Source of the DNA: CAWCQC01 sp963819905
GTDB lineage: Bacteria; Actinomycetota; Thermoleophilia; Gaiellales; Gaiellaceae
Length of the DNA stretch: 64,000 bases
Direction: 5' to 3'
Assembly (NCBI GenBank): GCA_963819905.1
Contig: CAWFXP010000007.1
Coordinates: 248,001-312,000 of the forward strand
Below, in pieces: positions 57,931 through 64,000 of the stretch. Under the pieces are notes generated by a model. That model saw nothing but the letters and a program-made list of their open reading frames with translations. It had not been told where the DNA came from and did no database searches. Each line of letters opens with the position of its first letter. Positions within the stretch are counted from its first letter, which is position 1. The position numbers were made by a program, and so were the translations under genes.

Positions 57931-59138
57931 ACCGCTTCGCGCTTCCGCGCTCTCGCGGCGGCGAGCTCGGTCTCGAGCGCGGCGATCTGGATGAAGCCTT
58001 CCGCCGCCTGGTGCGGGAACGTCTCGCCCGCGCCGTAGGAAGCCAGCGTCTCGGCGTAGAGCGCGTTCTCGGAGCGCCGTCCGTTGACGATCGCGGCCGC
58101 CGCGCGCAGCTCGAGCCGCACCTCTCCGGTGACCGGCTGCTGCGTGGTCTCCACGAACGTGTCGATTGCGGTGCGCAGCGGGCTGAACCAGAGCCCGTCG
58201 TAGACGAGCTCCGTCCAGCGCGTCTCGAGCTCCCGCTTCACCTGCAGCTCCGCCTTGGTCAGGACAAGGTCCTCGAGCGCCCGGTGCGCCTGGATCAAGA
58301 CCATCGCCGCCGGCGCCTCGTAGACCTCGCGGCTCTTGATCCCGACGGCGCGGTTCTCGATCATGTCGATCCGCCCGATCCCGTAGGCGCCGGCGCGACC
58401 GTTCAGCTCGGCGACGAGGTCGACGAGGCCGAGCTCGAGCCCGTCCAGCGCGACCGGGATGCCCCGCTCGAACGAGATGACGAGCTCGGTGGGCGCCGGG
58501 GCGTCGTCGGGGTCGGACGTGAGCTGGTACGGCTCCTCGGGCGGCGCGGTCCACGGGTCCTCGAGCATGCCCGCCTCGATCGAGCGGCCGAACAGGTTCT
58601 CGTCGATCGAGTACGGCGAGCCCTTCTTGACCGTGATCGGGATGCCGCGCTCGAGCGCGTAGGCGATCTCCTCCTCACGGGTCCAGATCGTGTCGCGGAG
58701 GGGAGCGATGACCTTGACGCCCGGGTAGTTCGCCTTGAACGCGAGCTCGAAGCGGAGCTGGTCGTTTCCCTTGCCGGTGCAGCCGTGGACGACGGCCTCG
58801 GCGCCGAGCTCGAGGGCGAGCGAGGCGATGCCCTCGGCGATGACGGGGCGCGACAGCGCCGAGACGAGCGGGTACTTGCCTTCGTAGAGGGCGTTCGTGG
58901 TGATCGCCTTCGCGACCTGATCGGCGGCGAAGTCCTCCTTCCGGTCGAGGAGGATGACGTCGTCGGCGCCGGCGGCGGTGCCGCGCAGGACCGCCTGATC
59001 GAGGTCGAACGCCTGCCCGACGTCGACGAGGACGCCCACGACCTCGTCGAACCCATAGTCCTCCTTGAGCCAGGCGATGGCGCAGGTCGTGTCCAGCCCG
59101 CCGGAGTAGGCGAGAACGGCGGTGCGATTGCTGCTCAC
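57927..59138 (-). CDS. argG: Argininosuccinate synthase
   Basis: 403 residues. AVLAYSGGLDTTCAIAWLKE (ATP pyrophosphatase loop), VHGCTGKGNDQLRFELAF and KGSPYSIDENLFGRSIEAG. Joins citrulline and aspartate. ATG at 59138 starts just upstream of the argR stop. GTGA overlap to argH. Confidence 0.96.
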   Translation of the reverse strand: MSSNRTAVLAYSGGLDTTCAIAWLKEDYGFDEVVGVLVDVGQAFDLDQAVLRGTAAGADDVILLDRKEDFAADQVAKAITTNALYEGKYPLVSALSRPVIAEGIASLALELGAEAVVHGCTGKGNDQLRFELAFKANYPGVKVIAPLRDTIWTREEEIAYALERGIPITVKKGSPYSIDENLFGRSIEAGMLEDPWTAPPEEPYQLTSDPDDAPAPTELVISFERGIPVALDGLELGLVDLVAELNGRAGAYGIGRIDMIENRAVGIKSREVYEAPAAMVLIQAHRALEDLVLTKAELQVKRELETRWTELVYDGLWFSPLRTAIDTFVETTQQPVTGEVRLELRAAAAIVNGRRSENALYAETLASYGAGETFPHQAAEGFIQIAALETELAAARARKREAV

Positions 59139-59603
59139 TTAGGCTGCTCCCTCCATCAGGTGCTGTCGTAGCTCGTCGCGCAGCTCGGCGCCGGCGACGC
59201 CCTCGCGCGCGACCGCGAGGATCGTGTTGTCGCCTGCGATCGTCCCGGCGATCCTCGGGTGCCCTGCCTCGTCCATGACCTGCGCCAGCGCGTTGGCGTA
59301 GCCGGACGGGGTCGTGATGATGACGAGGTTGCCGCTCGCCTCGAACGTCAGCGCCCAGCGTCGCAGCGCGAGCACGATCGCCCGGAAGCGGTCGCCGTTC
59401 GCGGCGCCCGGCGGCGCGTAGACGAGCCGGCCGCTCGCCGAGCGGACCTTCTGCAACCCGAGCTCGGCGATGTCGCGGGAGACGGTGGTCTGGACGACGG
59501 CGAAGCCCTGGTCGTGCAGCGCCTCGGCGAGCTCGGCCTGGGTCGAGATGTCCCGCTCGCGGACGAGCCTGAGGATCGTTCCCTGACGCTCCCGCCGGCT
59601 CAT
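59139..59603 (-). CDS. argR: Arginine repressor ArgR
   Basis: 154 residues. Winged helix with the recognition pattern TQAELAEALHDQGFAVVQTT-VSRDIAELGLQKV, and C-terminal hexamerisation/arginine-binding domain (GNLVIITTPSGYANALAQVM, IAGTIAGDNTILAVAREG). It should repress this operon and probably carA when arginine is high. ATGA overlap with argD. Confidence 0.95.
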   Translation of the reverse strand: MSRRERQGTILRLVRERDISTQAELAEALHDQGFAVVQTTVSRDIAELGLQKVRSASGRLVYAPPGAANGDRFRAIVLALRRWALTFEASGNLVIITTPSGYANALAQVMDEAGHPRIAGTIAGDNTILAVAREGVAGAELRDELRQHLMEGAA

Positions 59604-60740
59604 CGCAGCACCTCGGCGAGGATCGCGAGCGCCTGCTCGACCTCCCCGTCGGAGACGATCAGCGGCGGCGTCAGCCGAAGCACGGCTTCGCCGGCCGAGC
59701 CGACGAGGAGACCGTTCGCGAGACATGCGGACACGACCGGGCCGGCGGGCCGGTCGAGCTCCGCCCCGATCATGAGGCCGGCGCCGCGCACGGTGCCGAT
59801 CGCGGGCAGTGCCGAGAGCCCGGCGGTGAGTTGTCGACCGACCGCGGTCACGTGCTCGAGGAGTGCATCGTCGATCGTGGCCACCACCTGGCAGGCGGCC
59901 GCGCAGGCCACCGGGTTGCCGCCGAACGTCGAGGCGTGGTCGCCGGGGGAGAGGCCTCGCGGCGCATCGTCCGACACGAGGAGCGCGCCGATCGGCAGGC
60001 CGTTCGCGAGCCCCTTGGCGAGCGCGACCGCGTCGGGCCTGACGCCGAGCTGCTCGTGGGCGAAGAAGGCCCCGGTTCTGCCGACGCCGCACTGCACCTC
60101 GTCGAAGAGGAGAATCGCGCCGCCTGCTGCCGCCAGCTCGGCGGCAGACTCGAGGAACCTCGCGGTCGCGGGGTTGATCCCGCCCTCGCCCTGGATAGGC
60201 TCGACGAGGATGCAGCCGACCTCGTCGTCGGCACAGGCGGCCGCGAGCGACTCGGCATCGTTCAGCCGCGCGAAGCGCACGTCCGGCAGGAGTGGCCCGA
60301 ACCCCTCCTGCTTCGACGGCTGGCCCGGTGACCGACAGCGCGCCGAGCGTGCGGCCGTGGAACGAGTTCTCGAGGGCGACGATGCCCGGCTTGCCGCTCG
60401 CCTTCCTCGCGTACTTCAGCCCCGCCTCGATCGCCTCCGCACCGGAGTTGCAGAAGAACGCCTGCGCACCGCCGAACCTCGCGGAGAGCCGCTCGGCGAG
60501 CTCGAGCATCGGCTCGGTCCAGTAGAGGTTCGAGGCGTGCCAGAGGCGGTCGAGCTGGGCATGGGCCGCCGCAGTGACCGTCGGGTGGCAGTGCCCCAGC
60601 CCGACGACCGCGATCCCGGCCAGGAAGTCGAGGTAGCGGTTGCCGTCGGCATCCTCGACCCAGGTGCCTTCTCCCCGCGTGAAGGTGACATCCTGCCGCG
60701 CGTACGTCGGCAGGATCCTGGTCTCGGCGACGGCCGTCAC
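59600..60740 (-). CDS. argD: Acetylornithine aminotransferase, single-base frameshift
   Basis: The first part (60740 to about 60326) reads RYLDFLAGIAVVGLGHCHPT, CNSGAEAIEAGLKYARK and ENSFHGRTLGALSVTG. The next frame, to 59600, continues QPSKQEGFGPLLPDVRFARL, LFDEVQCGVGRTG, ALAKGLANGLPIGALLV (PLP lysine) and HASTFGGNPVACAAA. One extra base in the CCC run at 60324-60326 explains the break. Conserved residues on both sides and operon integrity suggest a sequence error. GTG start, overlapping argB. Confidence 0.9.
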
Positions 60741-61405
60741 GGGGTCACCGCCGTCTCGCCGATCTCGGCGCGCATCCCGAGCCGTGCGGCCCGGACGGCA
60801 GCCTGGAGCTTGGGCACGATCCCTCCCTGGAACGCGCCGCGGTCGAGCAGTCGATCGGCCTCGTCGGCCTCGATCGAGGAGACCACGTCTCCGTCGACGA
60901 GGACACCCGGCACATCTGTCACGAAGAGGATCCGCTCTGCCTCGAGGCCGGCGGCGAGGGCTACCGCGGCCTCATCTGCGTTGACGTTGAGCGGTCCCTT
61001 CGCCAGGGGAGCGACGACCGGGATACGTCCGTGCCGAAGCGCGCTCAGAACGAGCGCGGGGCGACTCGGCAGCGGATCACCGACGAGGCCGAGCTTCGAG
61101 ACCTGTCGTGCTTCGAGACCGATCTCGTCGCCCATGAGACCGATCGCGCGCGGCCCGAGAGCCGCGCAGAGTCGTGCGTTGACGTCCGCGAGCGACTCGC
61201 GGACGATGTCGAGCGCTTCGGCCGAGGTGTAGCGCCTCCCGTCCACGAAACGCACCTCGAGGCCACGCCGCTCCATCTCGTCGGAGATCTGAGGCCCGGC
61301 GCCGTGGACGACGCAGATCTCGTGGCCGGCAGAGGCCAGGTCGGCGAGCAGGTTCGCGGCGCGGCCGGCGCTCGCTCCGCCGACTTTCAGGATGAGCCTG
61401 CTCAC
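60737..61405 (-). CDS. argB: Acetylglutamate kinase, short form
   Basis: 222 residues (family usually 250-300). LILKVGGASAGRAANLLADL, VVHGAGPQISDEMERRGLEV-RFVDG, PLNVNADEAAVALAAGLEAE, FVTDVPGVLVDG and GGIVPKLQAAVRAARLGM are the kinase motifs. It stops shortly after, lacking the family's C-terminal stretch with GIGT. Overlaps on both sides (GTGA) argue that the short end is genuine. GTG start. Confidence 0.92.
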   Translation of the reverse strand: MSRLILKVGGASAGRAANLLADLASAGHEICVVHGAGPQISDEMERRGLEVRFVDGRRYTSAEALDIVRESLADVNARLCAALGPRAIGLMGDEIGLEARQVSKLGLVGDPLPSRPALVLSALRHGRIPVVAPLAKGPLNVNADEAAVALAAGLEAERILFVTDVPGVLVDGDVVSSIEADEADRLLDRGAFQGGIVPKLQAAVRAARLGMRAEIGETAVTP

Positions 61406-62565
61406 GTCGTGTACTCCGCGTTGATGCGCACGTAGTCGTACGTGAGGTCGGACGCCAGGTAGGCGGCGTGCCCGCTCCCGAGCCCGAGCTCGAGCGAGAT
61501 GCGGCAGGCGCCTCCCGAGAGGTCGGGATCGGAGTCGAGCGGGGCGCCGTCCGCATAGACCGTCGTCCCGTTGAACGCGAGCGAGACGCGCTCGGGGTCG
61601 AGCTGTGCGAAGCCGCCGTTCCACGTGGCGGACCCGGCGGCCGCGAGCACGCGGCCCCAGTTCGGATCCCGCCCGAAGGCAGCCGTCTTGACCAGCGGCG
61701 AGGTCGCGACTCGCCGCGCGATCGCGGTCGCCTCCCGGTCGTTCGCTGCGCCGGTCACGTCGATCTCGAGGAGCACCGTTGAACCCTCGCCGTCGGCGAC
61801 GATCTGGCCGGCGAGATCGGCGCAGACGTCCCGTACCGCCGCCGCGAAAGAATCGTCGAGCGCCGACGTCCTCGTCACGCCACTGGCGCCGTTCGCGATC
61901 AGGAGGACCGTGTCGTTCGTCGAGCACTCACCGTCGACCGAGATGCGGTTGAAGCTCTCGTCGACGGCGGGGCGCAGGAAGGCGTCCGCCTCACCCGCGG
62001 CGAGCGGATAGTCGGTCGTGACGACGGCGAGCATCGTCGCCAGGACGGGATGGATCATGCCCGCCCCCTTCGCCATGCCTCCGACCGTGAAGCCGTCTCG
62101 CCGAGCGACTGCTTCCTTCGGCACGGTGTCGGTGGTCATGATCGCCTCCGCCGCCGCGTGACCGCCGTCCGGGCCCAGGTCCGCGGCGGCGGAGCGAAGG
62201 CCTGCCAGCATGCGGTCGAGCGGGAGACGGACGCCGATGACGCCCGTGGACATGACCTGCACCTGCTCGGCCCGGAGCCCGAGCAGCCTGCCGGCTTCCG
62301 CCGCGGTCGCGAGCGCGTCGAGCTCGCCCCGGGGGCCGGTCGCCGCGTTCGCAGAGCCCGAGTTGACGACGACCGCCTGCGGCTGCGCAGCCTCGAGGTG
62401 GGCCCGGGAGACGACGACGGGAGCGGCCTGGACACGATTGGCCGTGAAGAGCGCGCTCCCCGTGGCCGGGACGGTCGAGCGGACGACGGCGAGATCCCGG
62501 CCCGACTGCCGGATACCCGCCTTCACGCCGGCTGCGACGAAACCGCTGGCCGCGGTGACGCTCAT
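61402..62565 (-). CDS. argJ: Glutamate N-acetyltransferase / ornithine acetyltransferase
   Basis: 387 residues. A self-cleaving enzyme: the nucleophile Thr lies in IHPVLATMLAVVTTDYP. FTANRVQAAPVVVSR, VVNSGSANAATG and SFNRISVDGECSTNDTVLL are family motifs. It regenerates acetylglutamate, giving the cyclic arginine pathway. ATGA overlap with argC. Confidence 0.95.
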   Translation of the reverse strand: MSVTAASGFVAAGVKAGIRQSGRDLAVVRSTVPATGSALFTANRVQAAPVVVSRAHLEAAQPQAVVVNSGSANAATGPRGELDALATAAEAGRLLGLRAEQVQVMSTGVIGVRLPLDRMLAGLRSAAADLGPDGGHAAAEAIMTTDTVPKEAVARRDGFTVGGMAKGAGMIHPVLATMLAVVTTDYPLAAGEADAFLRPAVDESFNRISVDGECSTNDTVLLIANGASGVTRTSALDDSFAAAVRDVCADLAGQIVADGEGSTVLLEIDVTGAANDREATAIARRVATSPLVKTAAFGRDPNWGRVLAAAGSATWNGGFAQLDPERVSLAFNGTTVYADGAPLDSDPDLSGGACRISLELGLGSGHAAYLASDLTYDYVRINAEYTT

Positions 62566-63557
62566 ACGAGCACCCCCGACAGCCGCAGGCCCGCCGTCTC
62601 CGCGTATCCGAGCGCGAGGTTCGCGTTCTGGACGGCCTGCCCGGCCGCGCCCTTGCCGAGGTTGTCGATCGCGCAGATGAGGATGGTCGTCCCGGTCGGC
62701 CGATCGGCGAAGACCGCGATCTCCGCGGCGTCGGTCCCCTGTACCCGGTAGAGCTCCGGGGTCACGTCCTCGGGCAGGACGCTCACCGCCGGCGAGGCCG
62801 CGTAGGAGGCCTCGAGCAGGGCGCGCGCCTCGCCCGCGTCCGCCTTGAGGTAGGACGTCGCGATGAGCCCGCGCCGGACGGGGAGGAGATGCGGGACGAA
62901 GCAGACGGAGAAGCCGAGCGCCTGCGCGATTTCCGGCTCGTGCTGGTGTTGCCCGACCTTGTAGGCCGAGACGTTCTCGAGCACCGAGCCGGCATGCGAG
63001 CTCGCCTGGAGGGCTTTACCTGCGCCGGAGATGCCCGACTTGGCGTCGACGACCACGCAGCTCGACGGGTCGACGATCCCGGCCAGCGGTTGGAGCGCCA
63101 GCAGCGCGGCGGTCGCGTAGCAGCCGGGATTCGCGATCAGCCGGGTTGCCGGAGGCGAGAGCTCGGGGATCGCATACGACCATGCCTCGAGCTCGGCGAC
63201 GAGCGGATGGGTGAAGCCGTACCACTCGTCGTAGAGGGAGCCGTCCCTCAGGCGGTGTGCGCCGGAGAGGTCGACGACCACTCCGCGCGAGGGCGGCTCG
63301 AGCGCCGCCGACCGCTCGTGATCGAGGCAGACGAAGACGAGGTCGGCGCCGCTCGCCAGGGCTTCCTCGTTCGTCACGAAGGCGGGGGCGCGGCGTGCGC
63401 CGTTGCGGGCGAGGCGGGGGTCGAGCGCGCTCGCGGCCTGCCCGGCGAGCGAGTCGGAGCCGAGCGCGAACAGGTCGAGCTCCGGATGGGCAAGCACGCG
63501 GTCGAGCGTCTCCTGCCCGGAGTAGCCCGACGCGCCGACTATCGCAGTATATGCCAT
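62562..63557 (-). CDS. argC: N-acetyl-gamma-glutamyl-phosphate reductase
   Basis: 331 residues. AYTAIVGASGYSGQETLDRV (NADP site), active Cys in LIANPGCYATAALLAL, then VVDAKSGISGAGKA and FVPHLLPVRRGLIATSYL. First gene of the arginine operon. ATG 63557; no Shine-Dalgarno sequence precedes it, and the predicted transcript start is only a few bases upstream. Confidence 0.96.
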   Translation of the reverse strand: MAYTAIVGASGYSGQETLDRVLAHPELDLFALGSDSLAGQAASALDPRLARNGARRAPAFVTNEEALASGADLVFVCLDHERSAALEPPSRGVVVDLSGAHRLRDGSLYDEWYGFTHPLVAELEAWSYAIPELSPPATRLIANPGCYATAALLALQPLAGIVDPSSCVVVDAKSGISGAGKALQASSHAGSVLENVSAYKVGQHQHEPEIAQALGFSVCFVPHLLPVRRGLIATSYLKADAGEARALLEASYAASPAVSVLPEDVTPELYRVQGTDAAEIAVFADRPTGTTILICAIDNLGKGAAGQAVQNANLALGYAETAGLRLSGVLV

Positions 63558-63560
63558 GGA

Positions 63561-63596
63561 GTTGCGTATTATGCAGTCAATACGTAGAGTTTGCAA
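63561..63596. promoter_or_regulatory. Overlapping divergent promoters and candidate ARG box for argC and carA
   Basis: Plus strand toward carA: -35 TTGCGT (63562-63567), 17 bases, -10 TAGAGT (63585-63590). Minus strand toward argC: -35 TTGCAA (63596-63591), 17 bases, -10 CATAAT (63573-63568). Both predict transcripts starting within about 5 bases of the start codon. The palindrome TGCGTATTATGCA (63563-63575, 10 of 12 positions paired) covers one -35 and the other -10 and resembles ArgR operators. Confidence 0.6.
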
Positions 63597-63600
63597 GCCG

Positions 63601-64000
63601 ATGGCCAGGGCACATCTCGTTCTCGAGGACGGCACCGTCTTTCCCGGCCGGCCGGTGGCGGCCGGCGGCGTCTCGGCGGGCGAGATCTGCTTCACGACGG
63701 CGATGGCGGGCTACCAGGAGGCCGTCACCGACCCGAGCTACTCGGCACAGGTGCTCGCCTTCAGCTACCCCCTCGTCGGCAACTACGGGGTCGACGACGT
63801 CCGCATGGAATCGGAGCGCGTGTGGACGCGGGGCGTCGTCATGAGGCGCACCCGGCACGCGTGGTCCGCGTGGCTTCGGGGCCAGGGGGTGGTCGCTCTC
63901 GAGGACGTCGACACGCGGGCGCTCGTCCGGCACGTGCGCTCCGAGGGGGCGATGCGCTGCGCGCTCGGCGAGAGCGAGCCCGACGCGCTGCTCGAGCGCG
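63601..64000 (+). CDS. carA: Carbamoyl-phosphate synthase small subunit, N-terminal part (cut by window end)
   Basis: 133 residues visible. AHLVLEDGTVFPGRPVAAGG, EICFTTAMAGYQEAVTDPSY, FSYPLVGNYGV and ALEDVDTRALVRHVRSEGAM are the CarA N-terminal domain; the glutaminase half lies beyond the window. ATG 63601 with no ribosome-binding site between it and the predicted transcript start, so probably leaderless. Divergent from argC by 43 bases, suiting joint control by ArgR. Confidence 0.95.
   Translation, partial: MARAHLVLEDGTVFPGRPVAAGGVSAGEICFTTAMAGYQEAVTDPSYSAQVLAFSYPLVGNYGVDDVRMESERVWTRGVVMRRTRHAWSAWLRGQGVVALEDVDTRALVRHVRSEGAMRCALGESEPDALLER

Noticed and set aside
56686..58554. Long N-terminal extension of argH
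   Set aside because: The extension is argG read out of frame; GTG at 57930 overlaps the argG stop and matches the family start.

Overview
The window is high-GC bacterial DNA with dense, mostly overlapping genes (ATGA/GTGA junctions), many GTG starts, 4.5S-type SRP RNA and tRNA genes. Gene content and gene style point to an actinobacterium, most plausibly class Thermoleophilia. That placement is an inference from general gene resemblance, including a fragment of an F420-dependent (Ddn-like) protein and a succinate dehydrogenase with a CCG-domain subunit. No rRNA is present to confirm it.

Left chromosomal part (1-18.6 kb). The end of sdhA is followed by a lipoprotein, an extended sdhB and a CCG-domain subunit (non-classical, type-E-like succinate:quinone reductase). 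Next come a metallophosphoesterase, lysC-asd (lysC carries a frameshift), a secreted propeller-like protein, and the DNA maintenance set recR-ybaB-dnaX. Four near-identical palindromes lie between recR and ybaB. The SRP RNA and tRNA-Val(CAC) follow, then a methyltransferase, a two-subunit CoA-transferase, a degenerate channel-like protein, uppP, a membrane-anchored cytochrome c and tRNA-Ser(GGA).

Integrated region (18.67-36.34 kb). A complete tRNA-Ser(CGA) gene stands at the right end with a truncated tyrosine recombinase beside it. Two partial copies of the 3' part of that tRNA lie at 21.16 and 18.67 kb. This is the layout of two elements inserted in tandem into one tRNA. The 2.5 kb left segment holds an OhrR-like MarR regulator, a PRC-barrel protein, a DUF1508 protein and a cold-shock-like protein. 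The 15 kb right segment mixes intact genes (GNAT, two class III cyclase fusions, a roughly 60-unit hexapeptide-repeat membrane protein, a secreted protein) with decayed fragments: terminase-like DUF5681, S1 protease, Ddn-like oxidoreductase, LysR, IS256-type transposase and three integrase fragments.

Right chromosomal part (36.3-64 kb). After tRNA-Ser(GCT) come groES, fabF, a HAD phosphatase and a flavin reductase, then a potassium block of about 15 kb. It holds trkA, two trkH genes (the second frameshifted), ktrB, ktrA, a separate KdpD sensor domain, and kdpB, kdpC, kdpA and kdpF in the unusual transcriptional order F-A-C-B. A second KdpF-like micro-gene, two universal stress proteins, kdpE and a KdpD-like kinase complete it. 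An aquaporin-family gene, lysA and the operon argC-J-B-D-R-G-H follow, and argC is divergent from carA across a 43 bp gap that contains overlapping promoters.

Several genes that should be functional (lysC, argD, trkH2, a universal stress protein, the repeat protein) each carry one- or two-base frame changes, many in or next to short G/C runs. Either the sequence contains indel errors or these genes are decaying. For lysC and argD, error is the more economical reading.
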